A stretch of 64,000 nt of DNA, taken from assembly GCA_964036315.1 (NCBI GenBank), contig OZ038508.1:51090759-51154758 (forward strand), read 5' to 3'. The DNA comes from Acanthosepion esculentum (taxonomy: Eukaryota; Mollusca; Cephalopoda; Sepiida; Sepiidae). Under the pieces are notes generated by a model. The model searched no databases and was not told the origin of the DNA. It saw only the letters and a program-made list of their open reading frames with translations. Shown here piece after piece: positions 53,480 to 63,829 of the stretch (positions are counted from its first letter, which is position 1; each line of letters opens with the position of its first letter). The translations under genes were made by a program, and so were the position numbers.

Positions 53480-54500
53480 AATCATCTTGAAAAAGAATGA
53501 ACTACTTGCTGACAATTTGGAATTAATGCTTTTTTATGTATCTTATTTAAAGAAACTCGCATCAAGAAACCTATACTGGCAGCAAATCGCCTGCATTTGG
53601 ATAGAAAATGAGTTCAGAAGATATACAAAAATAGAAAGGGGTGTAAGAAACGGATGTGTATTCTCACCGTGCTTATTCAGTTCATACAGCGGAGCGATTC
53701 TAAGAGAACTAGAAGTCCTACCAGGATTTATTATTGGAGGCCACGATCTTAACAACTTAAGGCATGCAGACGACACAGTGTTGATAGAAGACACAGAAAG
53801 AAAGCTACAAAAACTCCTACAGAAGGTAGTGAAGGAAAGCTAGAATTAGACATTGACTGCAAGAAGACAGAATGCATCGTTGTTAGAAAAAGGATGTACG
53901 AACTGCAAACCCGAGATACTGAAATCAAACAAGTGCGGAAATTTAAATATCGGGGAAGTATTTTAATAGAAGACGGGAAGTGTGACACTGAAATCCGAAG
54001 TCGTATATAGATAGCCATGGAAACATTCTAAAAGCTAAGTACAGTACTAAGAAATAGAAAAGGTACTAAACTGCTATGTCACACCTGTCTTCTTGTATTG
54101 CAGTGAGTGCTGGACGATCTCCTCAAAGATAAAAAAAATATGGCTCTACAGAAAGATGCTGAGGATGCCGTGCACAGAACATGTGAGCACCGACAACGTT
54201 CTAGAGAAAATGGAAATAAAAAGTAACTTATACTGAACATCAAGAAGCGACATTTGAGGTTTCTGGGGCGCAAAATGAGGAAGGAAGGCTTGGAAAAATT
54301 GATACTCACAGGACAGATTTAGAGGAACAAAGAAAAACAACTCATAACATACTTCGTGAGCTTGGGTAAATGAATGGCCGAATAGGGTTTAGGAGAAATA
54401 ACAGAAAGGCAAAGTTTATTAAGAGTTATAAAGGACAGGAAAATGTGGAGAGCCATGATCGCTTACGTCCTAGGTCGGGGACACAGTACATAAAGAACAA
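53480..54500 (+). pseudogene. RTE-like LINE RT and 3' end, copy 2 of 3
   Basis: The longest RTE-like piece in the window. GVRNGCVFSPCLFSSYSGAI (RT domain) leads to LPGFIIGGHDLNNLRHADDT, where the catalytic box is HADD instead of YADD, then DTERKLQKLLQKVVKES. After a frameshift: ELDIDCKKTECIVVRKRM, IKQVRKFKYRGSILIEDGKC, and the C-terminal MRKEGLEKLILTGQI and KDRKMWRAMIAYVLGRGHST. The endonuclease and the start of the RT are missing. A dead fragment. Confidence 0.82.
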
Positions 54501-54529
54501 GAAGTTGCCCTTCATATGACGATGTTTTA

Positions 54530-54870
54530 CCGTTTGCAATATATTTTTGCCATTGTGGATAAGGCGTAATTTTAAACAAAAAGGAAACTTATACTTAACA
54601 TAAGGAAGACACAGTTGAGGTTTCTGTGACACATAATGAGGAAGGAAGGCTTGGGAAATCTGATACTCACAGGACAGATTGAAATAAAAATTGACAGAAA
54701 AAACAACGCATAACATACTTCGTGAGCTTGAGTAAGTGGATGGCGGAACAGGGTTTAGGAGAAATAACAGAACGACAAAGTTTAATAAGAGTTAAAAGGG
54801 ACGGGAAGTTGTGGGGAGCCACGATTGTTTACGCCCTGAGATGACACAGCACATAAAGAAGATAGCGTTT
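54530..54870 (+). pseudogene. RTE-like LINE 3' end, copy 3 of 3
   Basis: Repeats the last 250 bp of copy 2: LRFL.HIMRKEGLGNLILTG, then AEQGLGEITERQSLIRVKRD and a final TAAAGAAGATAG. It lies in the same orientation only tens of bases after copy 2, so it is a second insertion or a local duplication. Confidence 0.75.
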
Positions 54871-55308
54871 AAAAATAAGCTGTAAATAAACAAAACTAGT
54901 GGCTTTCGGTTAATTGATAGTTTTATAGCATAGTGCGAGATATAAAAACAGGTGAATAAAAATTACATTCGAAAAAGAAAACAATTCCCAGTTTTATCTT
55001 CTATAAGGAAGCGATGAAAAGTTCGTAGCCCGACCAAGCAGCCTTTGGCAACAGGGCTATGTCGAAAACTTATCGACGTCTTTCTTAATTGAGGACAAAT
55101 AATTAACATATTTAAAGTCATATAAAGACTAGCCTCTTTTACCCCCTACACATGAATAAAAAAAATCCTCCAAATCTTATATACGAAATTGTGGGGTCTG
55201 ATAAGCTGTTTACCTCGTCTCTGTCGACTAGCAATTTTTTCTTTCTGCTGAATGTAGTTTATCGTCATATCGAGGGCGCCGCCTTATTTTATAACTGAGA
55301 ATAGATTA
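54871..55308. other. No recognised feature
   Basis: Mixed DNA; 55250-55290 includes GTAGTTTATCGTCATATCGA, complementary to part of repeat R's extension. Confidence 0.35.
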
Positions 55309-55310
55309 TA

Positions 55311-56301
55311 CTCCCTCCGATCCGAAATAGTTTTACCAAAAAACTTTTCATGATGTTCCAAAATAATTGTTCCAGTAGATAAAAAAAAACACCAAAAAGA
55401 ACAAAAATATCATTTATTCCCATACTCAACAGTAAATGAGTAATAATAGTGAATTGTCATATAAATAAGTGTGAAATATATCGAGATTGATATACATAAA
55501 CTATTAAATTAATAACAAAAATAACTGGGCAAGGTTTACTTTAACAAAAGCATTTTTTTGCAACTCGTCAGAAATAGAAATGGATACTTCAAGTTTTCCT
55601 CCTCTTTCAAGCTTCTCTTTAGACATGTGCCGGAGTTTATAGTTGTTATCGCCGTCAACTAAAATAACTTGTTCCATTGCTAACTGCAAACTTAGAAAAG
55701 TATTGTTAAGTTTCGACTTCTGAAGTTTATTGAAGCTTTCTTCCACTGCTTCAATGAGCTGGTCAAAATTCTTTGCAGCTTGCTGGTGCTGAATTGATTG
55801 AATTGCATTAAAATAACCCAGATCAAGGACATTGAGATCAAGGACATTGAGATCAGGACTATTTGGATGCTGGCAAACTAATTCAATTTGCAAACCCAGA
55901 CGTTCTGCAGCTACGTTTAATTCATCTGCAACCTGTTTTATTGCACCACGCTTCAGGACACGATCTGTGGATCTTTCCAGCAGTGCTTGCAACACAACAC
56001 TACGTTCATTATTTGTCAATTCGGGCTTCTTGCAATTTCGTTTAGCATTTCTGCCAATTGGCTTCTCTTCTCCCATCATAATCTCTTGCCAGCGGGTTGT
56101 CTGAAAAAAAATACAAATTTAATGTGGTGAAAAAGTGATATAATTTGCGCTTCAAATTATTCTACCTGAATAAGCTAATATAAATACTTGAGGAACATCA
56201 ATGCTAACCTGTTAATGTAAACGGCAAACAATTCGACTAAGAAATAGTATATTCCACATGAGATTTCCGGCTATGGAACAACTATTTCGGAACAGAGGGA
56301 G
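55311..56301 (-). mobile_element. Plant/Stowaway-type mariner element, internally deleted
   Basis: A 991-bp element with termini CTCCCTCCGATCCGAAATAG (left) and CTCCCTCTGTTCCGAAATAG (right, complement), flanked by TA at 55309-55310 and 56302-56303. CTCCCTCCG... termini with a TA target characterise Stowaway and the related plant-type mariners (for example Osmar). It holds one intact, shortened transposase frame on the minus strand. Intact ends and an open frame suggest a recent copy that could move if a full transposase were supplied. Confidence 0.88.
55504..56079 (-). CDS. Shortened mariner-type transposase
   Basis: 191 codons from ATG 56079. Residues 1-60 keep the N-terminal DNA-binding region (LTNNERSVVLQALLERSTDR, VLKRGAIKQVADELNV). 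The frame then passes directly into the end of the catalytic domain: LGLQIELVCQHPNSPDLNVL, where NSPDLNVLDLGYF carries the last catalytic Asp, then QSIQHQQAAKNFDQLIEAV and KLNNTFLSLQLAMEQVI. The first two catalytic Asp and some 200 residues are missing. NVLDL is duplicated by a 15-bp repeat (ATCAAGGACATTGAG). It could bind DNA but not cut it; a repressor-like role is conceivable but unproven. Confidence 0.8.
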   Translation of the reverse strand: MMGEEKPIGRNAKRNCKKPELTNNERSVVLQALLERSTDRVLKRGAIKQVADELNVAAERLGLQIELVCQHPNSPDLNVLDLNVLDLGYFNAIQSIQHQQAAKNFDQLIEAVEESFNKLQKSKLNNTFLSLQLAMEQVILVDGDNNYKLRHMSKEKLERGGKLEVSISISDELQKNAFVKVNLAQLFLLLI

Positions 56302-56584
56302 TACTTATTATGTTATTTCAATGTATTTTTATAACAAAATCATGTACAATACACAATTACAGTAAAATAATTTGCTATGTATCTTAAAGTATATTTAATA
56401 TTTACAACACGCATTATTTTATGGGTAACGCTCACACCATAGACTCCTGACCATAGCTACGATGTGCCATTTTTACTGTGCTGCGGCAACACCCACACAG
56501 ACAGAATTCTAGTCATAACTTCAAATTACTCCTTACCCACAATGGCAAAAGTATATTCCAAACATTAAAACATCATCACATGAC
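56302..56584. other. No recognised feature
   Basis: AT-rich, unassigned. Confidence 0.3.
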
Positions 56585-57055
56585 GACCAACATCTTCTTC
56601 TTTATGTGTCATGTCCCCTCAGGACGAAGGTGATCATGGCTCTCCACAATTTCCTGTCCTTTTTATCTGTTATTAAATTTTGTCTTTTCGTTATTTCTCC
56701 TAAACCCTGTTCCGTCATTCATTTGCTCAAACTCATTATGTCATGTGCTGTTCTCCTCTATCCCTCTTACCCTCAGGCTGTCCTGTGAGTATCAGATTTT
56801 CCAAGCCTTCCTTCCTCATTATGTGGACCAGAAATTTCAGCTCTCTTTTCCTGATGTTAATTATAAGTTTCCTTTTTGTTTCGATTTTCTCTAGCATCCT
56901 TCTGTAAAACCACATTTCTATTGCTTCAAGTCTCTTCTTCATCTTTGAGGAGATTGTCCAGCAATTATTGTCATATGGGAGGACAGATATCACGTAAAGT
57001 TCGGCACTCTTTTCATTGTTTCTAGCTAAGTTTTGCTGCCTCTTAATACGCCGCT
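56585..57055 (-). pseudogene. RTE-like LINE 3' end
   Basis: Minus strand: NNCWTISSKMKKRLEAIEMW, FYRRMLEKIETKRKLIINIR, ELKFLVHIMRKEGLENLILT, then EGKRDRGEQHMT and frameshifted remains to TGACACATAAAGAAGAAGAT. A short deletion removes the residues between RRML and EKIE. Confidence 0.8.
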
Positions 57056-57179
57056 TATCTTTTGGAGTGCAACAGTTGAGTTATTAATAACGAAAACTGC
57101 GTGAATTTTGTTCTTAGTAATCTTGGCGACTTGAAAGTTTAAAATACTTGTTTTCATCAGTAAACGTAGTTTGATGTCA

Positions 57180-57342
57180 GTAATTTATGTGCCATGCGTG
57201 ATACACGCTTAGTCGATCATCTATCTTTTGATACATGACTGACCAAGCAGATTTTTTCCCGCAGTAGGTTGCCATTTTTTTCTGCAGTAGACCAGTTGCC
57301 ATCTAAGGCTATAGAAACCGGTCTGTTTTGCTATTTACTCAT

Positions 57343-57375
<33 letters not shown>

Positions 57376-57640
57376 AAGAAGAAGAAGAAGAAGAAGAAGA
57401 AGAAGAAAAGAAGAAGAAGAAGAAGAAGAAGAAAAGAAGAAGAAGAAGAAGAAGAAGGTTAGATTCCAGAAAGCTGCATTTGCAGCATTAAACACACTTC
57501 AAAACGTCAAACTATTTGACTTTCAGTCAGTTCATCAATTATGTGCCATACGTGATACACGCTTAGGCGATCATATATCTTTCGATACATGACTGACGAG
57601 GCAGATTTTCCCCCGCAGTAGACCAGTTGTCATTCAAGGC
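57180..57640. repeat. Dispersed repeat (two copies) around (GAA)n
   Basis: 57187-57290 and 57538-57640 share TTATGTGCCAT.CGTGATACA, CGCTTAG.CGATCATNTATC and ACATGACTGAC; also at 46257. (GAA)n/(AAG)n spans 57345-57461, giving an Arg/Glu/Lys artefact ORF. Confidence 0.75.
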
Positions 57641-57649
57641 TATAGGACC

Positions 57650-57830
57650 CGGTCTGTTCTGCTATTTACCCATAGCTGGGGACGGGGAGGAGAAGAGGAT
57701 TCGTACCATTCCCAAGAGTATTAGCGCGTAAGTGAATATAAAGGGTTTGACTAGAATTCGAACTCGGCTCTCCGATTTCTGAATCCGAGCCGCTATCCAT
57801 TTCCCCTCCTAGCTCAATAACTAAGGCACT
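57650..57830 (-). mobile_element. 5S-SINE body fragment
   Basis: CCATAGCTGGGGACGGGGAG, CCCAAGAGTATTAGCGCGTA, AACTCGGCTCTCCGATTTC and CCGAGCCGCTATCCAT follow the order of the minus-oriented SINE body; no 5S head. Confidence 0.6.
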
Positions 57831-58280
57831 ATTTAAAACTGAAAATGGTCTTTCGTCTTCTTTTTAATGTGTTCTTAAATTACTTTTACTCGTAAATTAC
57901 AAAGATTCATTTTTGAGTTACCGCAGTTCCTGCCAGGCACGTTTCATATGATAATAAAGTACGTAGTCAGATTAGTAGCAAATACGACAATAATTAAAAC
58001 AACATTATTATCCCCACAAGTATTAGCAGTCACGCCAACAATATAAGTAATAGCAGTAATAATGGTATTGGTAGCATTAGTGGAATTTGTCATTGGAGAT
58101 ATTTTCCCGCGGGACATTTTTTATTTGACTTGGAGCGCGATCAACACTATTTCTTGACATTCGCCTTTCGACATTTTAATTGCTTTTAAAAACTGCGATT
58201 ATTTCTGTTTTTCAGCGGTTTTTTTATTTGTTTTCCATTCTTTAAAAGAATAGAACTTAATTTTTTTATGTTCCTTGTTC
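57831..58280. other. No recognised feature
   Basis: AT-rich, unassigned. Confidence 0.3.
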
Positions 58281-59545
58281 TCCTAAAATGAACATTTCAA
58301 AATTACTTGCCCAATTTTATTTTTCTTTGTTTAAGCATTTATATATCTTTTCTTTCGATATCTCTTTTTATTCTAGCCTCGTTTTCATTTCCTTATTCTT
58401 GCGTCTTTTCTTTTTATTCTCGTTTTTTTTACCTTTCCTTCCTTGTCATTCTTCATATTTCAATTATATCCTTTTCTTATTCTTTTTCTTTCTCCAAATT
58501 TTACCCCTTTCCCTTCTTGCGTTTTGTGCATTTCCTTGTTGCTTTCTTTCTGTTTCTACACTCCTTCTCCTTTCCTTCATGTTTAGTATGTTCTTACTCA
58601 CTTTTTCTTCTTCCTCTCTTTAATCTGTGTACACCTTTCTTTCTTGGTTGCCTTTTTTTCTTTTTCTTTGGTTCTTTCTTTCATTTTTCTTTCCGACATG
58701 TCTTGAAGACACTGATTGCACCTCCACGCAGAAAGTTACCCCCTCAAATAAAATGTGGCCACGTATTTGACGGGTCTATGTCTTTCTTTTTTACTCGCGC
58801 ACCAGCAGGACCTATGTCTACCTTTTTTTACTCTCCTGCAAACCAAATCTATTTCTACCTTTTTGACTCTTGTACAAACAGGGTCTATGTCTAATTTTTT
58901 TGAATTTCATGCAACAGGACTTATGTTTGCCTATCTCTTGTTTATGGAAACGTTAGAATATGGAATTAAATAGCTTGATATGCCGTTTCTTTCTTTCTTT
59001 TTCTTCCTTTATTTCGTTCTTTTGCTTTTGTCTTTCTTTTCCTTCTTTTCTTTCTTTCGTTGCTTTTGTGTTTCTTTTTTTTTCTCCTTTACTCTCTTTA
59101 ATTTCTTTTGCCTTTGCCTTTTTACTGTCTTTTCCTTACATTTTTTCTTTCTTTTCCTTTTGTCTTCCTTTCTCTTCGTCTTTTTATTTATTTCTTTTGC
59201 TTTTGTCTTTCTTTCTTTTCCTTCCTTTCTTTCTTCTTTTTGCTCATCTGCTTTTCTTACTTTTCCTTCCTTTCTTTCTTCCTTTTGCTCGTGTCTTTCT
59301 TTTTTTTATCTTTCTTTCTATTGTTCCTGTTTTACATTCTCTGTTTTCTTTTTCTTTATTTCTTTCTTTCGACCTATCACCCTCACCTTCTATCATTTTC
59401 ATTTCTCCTTTTCTCCTCTTTTCTCTTTATTGCTTACTTACTCCTCGTTTTTCATTTTCTTCCTTTTCATCGTCTTCATTCTTTTCAGATCACTTTTATC
59501 TATCTTTTTTTATTCTTTTATTTATTAATCAGTCTTCCTTTTACC
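58281..59545. repeat. TTTC/TTCC-rich low-complexity DNA
   Basis: Pyrimidine-rich plus strand. 58770-58930 contains a TCTATGTCTNCCTTTTTTAC-like unit repeated about four times. The 182-196-codon Phe-rich frames are not genes. Confidence 0.85.
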
Positions 59546-60504
59546 GGTGACTACAAATTGTCCTTTTGTACATTAACCTTGACATAATTTATGAAAGAAA
59601 AAAAACATAAACGCCATATTTAATATCTTCGTTTATCTTCAAAGAGCTTTTTTCATCTTTGACAAACAAGTACATATAATTTGAAGTGAATATTTAAACA
59701 AGAACCATTTCAATAAGAAATGGTGATTTTTCTTCTTCTTCCTATTTCCTATGATTCGTTACAATATAAAATTAGTTTAAAAATAAAAAATAAATAGTAC
59801 TATGTTATCATTCTTTTTTTACCGTTGTTTCTTCAATATCTTTGCTCATAAAATGTGTTTCCGAGGTCTACGTTCAAGACGCACTTGAAATGGTTAATTG
59901 AAAATCAATAAAAATCGATAATTTTCACTTTTGACGTTTTAATTTATTGTAAAGCACAAGTCAGCAGAATGATAGAAGTGAACAAAAAATAACTATTTAA
60001 AAATATAAGATTTTCCTAAGGCAAAATTACAAATTAAAACGTGACAAAGTATGTCGATGACATTTTTTTAATACAGATAAACAATTCTGATAGTATTAAG
60101 TTATCTGGGTTTTTAGATAAAGCATATTTATTTATTAAATGTTGATTATTTTTTTCTTTCGTCTTATCATTGAATTTTATGATACGCTTGCGGCGTTAAA
60201 CTGTTCGACGAATTTTTAAATGGCATGAATTGGAATTCAAAAAGTCGCATCTGAAAAGGGTAGAACGCGCAACCCATATTGTGGGAACCCATCCAACATA
60301 TTGCCACCTTAACATGCTTCTTGGATAAGCAATGAAAGTCCAAGCGTCTGGGATTTCTTTTATGAATACTATTGAAGATTAGATTAAAAAGCAACAATAT
60401 TTAAAAGGTTAATAGTAAAAGAACACCTTCCTGAACCAAATGACCTCTGCCGTGTGTCAAACTCGACTAAATATCTTTTATATGTGGATGTGCAGATTAG
60501 CGAC
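59546..60504. other. Unassigned, one possible RT tail
   Basis: 60215-60390 plus strand could encode ...LKRVERATHIVGTHPTYC..., faintly like a LINE RT tail; not enough to call. Confidence 0.3.
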
Positions 60505-60650
60505 TGGGAACGAGAAATCCATTAGCCGAGTTCGAATTCTAGTCGAATTCGTTACATTCACATTCGCGCATATACCTTTGGTAAAGTTAAGAATCAATCT
60601 CGTTTCCCCCAACTGTGGGTTAAATAGCAGAACAAAACTGTAGGTAGCTT
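60505..60650 (+). mobile_element. 5S-SINE body fragment
   Basis: TTAGCCGAGTTCGAATTCTA, GTTACATTCACATTCGCGCA, ACCTTTGGTAAAGTTAAGAA, then CAACTGTGGGTTAAATAGCA. The 5S head is absent. Confidence 0.55.
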
Positions 60651-60744
60651 TGGCGCGACACATTCTATGCGGCCAACAACAAAATAATTGAATTCATAAT
60701 AATTATATAATCTGTGGCCGACCCACAACTGCGTCGATGTATTA

Positions 60745-60789
60745 TTTTTTTTTCTTCTTCTTCTTCTTCTTCTTCTTATTATTATTATT

Positions 60790-60823
<34 letters not shown>

Positions 60824-60830
60824 TATTTCC
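60745..60830. repeat. (TTC)n(TTA)n(TTG)n tract
   Basis: Three successive trinucleotide runs, probably the 3' tail of the minus-strand LINE fragment that follows. Confidence 0.9.
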
Positions 60831-60839
60831 TTTGGTTTC

Positions 60840-61263
60840 TGGTGTATACTCATTTCTTTCCGGGTCCCGACCAGAGACCTAATGGCATCATAACATTTTC
60901 CACTGAGCAGTTTTGAGAAAAAAATCTCACATATTTTACATAGATAAAGCCCTTCGTAAGGTATGGGCTGTACTTGTGAGTACAATTTTTTGTATTTGTT
61001 TAAGACATGGGCTACAAGCGATTCTTTCAATGAATCTATTGGAATCTTTTCCAATCAATCCGGGGGCTCCAACTACAACTGGAATTGTTAATATTCACAT
61101 GCGACACATTTTTAAGATTTCGATTTCAAGCTCCTTATATTTTGATAGTTTTTGAAGATCTTCAAAGATACATTGCAGTCTGCAGGGACTGCCACGTCAG
61201 TAAGGAGGCACATTTTGTCTTTGCGGTCTCTAATCACAATGTCAGGGCGATTAGCTTTGATTG

Positions 61264-61265
<2 letters not shown>
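60840..61265 (-). pseudogene. Non-LTR retrotransposon C-terminal fragment
   Basis: The minus strand starts NRPDIVIRDRKDKMCLLTDV, AVPADCNVSLKIF (61255-61180), a block frequent at the C-terminus of invertebrate non-LTR polyproteins (pattern RPDIVI.D......L.D.A.P.D.NV). Frameshifts follow. The end is open again (EKIPIDSLKESLVAHVLNKY ... LYLCKICEIFFSKLLSGKC). The RT is missing. This LINE family differs from the Jockey-like and RTE-like ones. Confidence 0.75.
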
Positions 61266-61304
<39 letters not shown>

Positions 61305-61309
61305 CATCA

Positions 61310-61350
<41 letters not shown>
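61266..61350. repeat. (TTA)n with TCA interruption
   Basis: TTA trinucleotides, (TCA)2-3 in the middle. Confidence 0.95.
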
Positions 61351-61351
<1 letters not shown>

Positions 61352-61359
61352 GTTAATCA

Positions 61360-61655
61360 AAGAAAAGAGTACGTAACTGTTATGCCATATCGGTCCTCCT
61401 ATATGGCAGTGAATCCTGGATAATCTCGTCACAGATGAGGGGGAGACTTGAGGTAACAGAAATGTGTTTCTACAGAAGGACGCTGAGAATACCATGGACT
61501 GAACATGTGAGAAAAGACGAAGTTTTAGAGAAAATGGAAACAAAAAGGACACTTATACTTAACATTGGAAAGTGACAGTTGAAATTTCTAGGGGACATAT
61601 TGAGGAAAGAGGGCGTGGAAAATTTGATACTCACGAGACTACGAAGTGCTAAAAA
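61360..61655 (+). pseudogene. RTE-like LINE 3' fragment
   Basis: Plus strand: LLYGSESWIISSQMRGRLEV, then TEMCFYRRTLRIPWTEHVRK and DEVLEKMETKRTLILNIGK, stop, and remnants of LKFLGDILRKEGVENLILT. Confidence 0.8.
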
Positions 61656-61794
61656 GGGGAAAATGACTTTAGTTTCTTTTTCCGTCTCGCAAGTAACTTT
61701 AGTAGTGGTATCATGAACACTTTAACACGTTTTGCAAATGACAGCAAAGAGGTTTGATTTTTTAAGTAATTGATTTGTTTTTTGTTGTTGGGTT

Positions 61795-62020
61795 TTTTTT
61801 TCGGCTTATCAACCTTTTTGCACGTTATTTAAAGCCAGATTTTAAGAATTATTTTTGGAGATAATAATAAATTTTTACTGATGCATTTTTTATTAAGCAA
61901 TTAGCTGGTGGAGGAGAAGTGATGGGTTCATACATTAACCTCGAACCTGTAAATGAATGTTATGATCCCTGTTTATAAATTCCAGTTGTATAAGGTCCTT
62001 TTTTACTACAAGCTTTCGAT

Positions 62021-62086
<66 letters not shown>

Positions 62087-62400
62087 CCTTCCTTTATATA
62101 TCCTTCTTACAATCAAAACATCCGGTAGAGTAAGAGGGACGCTGACTTACATCGCTTGATCCCGTTTTCTGCTAGTTTTAGTGTTGTTCTATTTTGAGGA
62201 TATTTGCGCGTTAGTCAATATAACGAATACGACTGGAATTAGAACTCGGATCTCCGATTTCGAGCCGTTATCCATTATGCCACCCACTCATTCAAGCTTA
62301 CAGCACCTGGCATTCCCAAGCGGTTACTCATCTAGGTACTAACCAGACCTGACGTTGCTTTAACCAATGTTTCAATGTGATATGGCCGTAAGCAACAATG
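61795..62400 (-). mobile_element. 5S-SINE interrupted by module G
   Basis: 61795-61931 is the SINE 3' tail and body on the minus strand (GGCTTTAAATAACGTGCAAA, GGTTGATAAGCCG). 62193-62400 carries the rest and the 5S head (TTACGGCCATATCACATTGA, CGTCAGGTCTGGTTAGTACC). A 260-bp module lies between, so it inserted after the SINE. Confidence 0.7.
61932..62192 (+). repeat. Module G with (TA)n, copy 1
   Basis: Begins ATTAACCTCGAACCTGTAAA, carries (TA)n at 62024-62083 and ends TTGTTCTATTTTGAG. Nearly identical to 63173-63450. The same first part forms the 59-bp hairpin at 44791-44921. Confidence 0.85.
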
Positions 62401-62480
62401 GTTAGACACTAGTTTCACTTATTTACACGCTCGTATTACTAATACGAGCTTTATTACTCTATTCTTTGAATCCGTTAGAC

Positions 62481-63014
62481 CAGAGGTTCTCAAACTTTGT
62501 TGACTACTTCTACACTTAATATTTATTCTTTTTTTGCTGGACCCTCATAGCCATTCAATGAAAAGAAAGCTTATTTTATTTTTTACTAATAGATAAGTTT
62601 AAGAATTGTATTATAGAAATAGTAAATGTATCGGCTTTATTTTGAAGTCAAACTAATTTAATGAAAATGAACTTGTATTTAACAACTAAATTATATGGAA
62701 CATTTATATACACTAGTAAAATAATTCATAATAAACCAATTGAAAGTATGAGTAATTAATATTTTTTTAAAAATGCAAATTTATTCTATGTTGTTGCTGA
62801 AGAGGTTAATCTTTCCTTTATATATAATCTTTATATAATTTATATATTAAATTAATTAGTTTTATTATTAACATTATATTTTTATATTAATTAATTTATA
62901 TTAATATACTAATATTTTATATTATTTCATTGATATTTAAAATTAATATTATTATTTATTATTAATATATTAAATTAATTTATATAATAAATTATAAACT
63001 TTATATAATTTTGC

Positions 63015-63060
<46 letters not shown>

Positions 63061-63263
63061 GTATGTGGTGCTGTTCAATTTACATTACATGAATCATACA
63101 TGCAAAAAGCAGATAGTGAAGTTAATCATATAAATGGCAAGAATCACTCTCGCAAACAATTTTTAATAAAATACATTAACCTCGAACCTGTAAATGAATG
63201 TTATGATCCCTGTTTATAAATTCCAGTTGTATAAGGTCTTTTTTTACTACAAGCTTTCGATTG

Positions 63264-63331
<68 letters not shown>

Positions 63332-63623
63332 CCTTCCTTTATATATCCTTCTTACAATCAAAACATCCGGTAGAGTAAGAGGGACGCAAACTTACATCGC
63401 TTGATCCCGTTTTCTGCTAGTTTTAGTGTTGTTGTTGTTCTATTTTGAGTATTTTAATATGGCGTAGATTACTGTAGAAATTACAATTCTCAGTTGTAAC
63501 AACCATTCCGTGAAGTGACATTGATCTATGGACCATTAAAATAGTACCGTGGGCACCCAATTGGCTACATTTTGTGTGTACCCCCTGTAATGTCACATGA
63601 ACTTCTCGGGCTGAGAACCACTG
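62481..63623. mobile_element. Non-autonomous hAT element
   Basis: Starts CAGAGGTTCTCAAAC and ends with the complement of CAGTGGTTCTCAGCC. 8-bp target duplications CGTTAGAC (62473-62480) and TGTTAGAC (63624-63631) differ at one base. CAGNGGTTCTCA termini and 8-bp duplications define hAT elements. The interior is AT-rich without transposase and hosts module G. Confidence 0.85.
63057..63450 (+). repeat. Module G, copy 2, nested in the hAT element
   Basis: 63173-63450 repeats 61932-62192 with few differences (an extra GTT near 63435). 63057-63172 matches the complement of 44922-45025, so this copy is longer. (TA)n at 63021-63056 and 63264-63329. Confidence 0.85.
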
Positions 63624-63829
63624 TGTTAGACGATGGTTTTCTACGTGAGAAGATAAACATGAGAAAAAGCAATAAGCTCTTCTTTAAAGCAGACGAATGC
63701 AACATGGACCTGGATAACACGAAATAAGATATTGACCGAAATGCAACAAAGACGAGAGCAATAATGTGAAAAATATAGCAAATTCTATGAACCATGTACT
63801 TAGGTACATTACAATCAAGTTGTTACAAG

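Noticed and set aside
57269..57592. Frame with Arg-, Glu- and Lys-runs resembling a nuclear protein
   Set aside because: Product of a (GAA)n microsatellite in three phases.
58288..59587. Overlapping Phe-rich frames of 159-196 codons in all three plus-strand frames
   Set aside because: All three frames are open at once because the DNA lacks A and G; low-complexity artefact.
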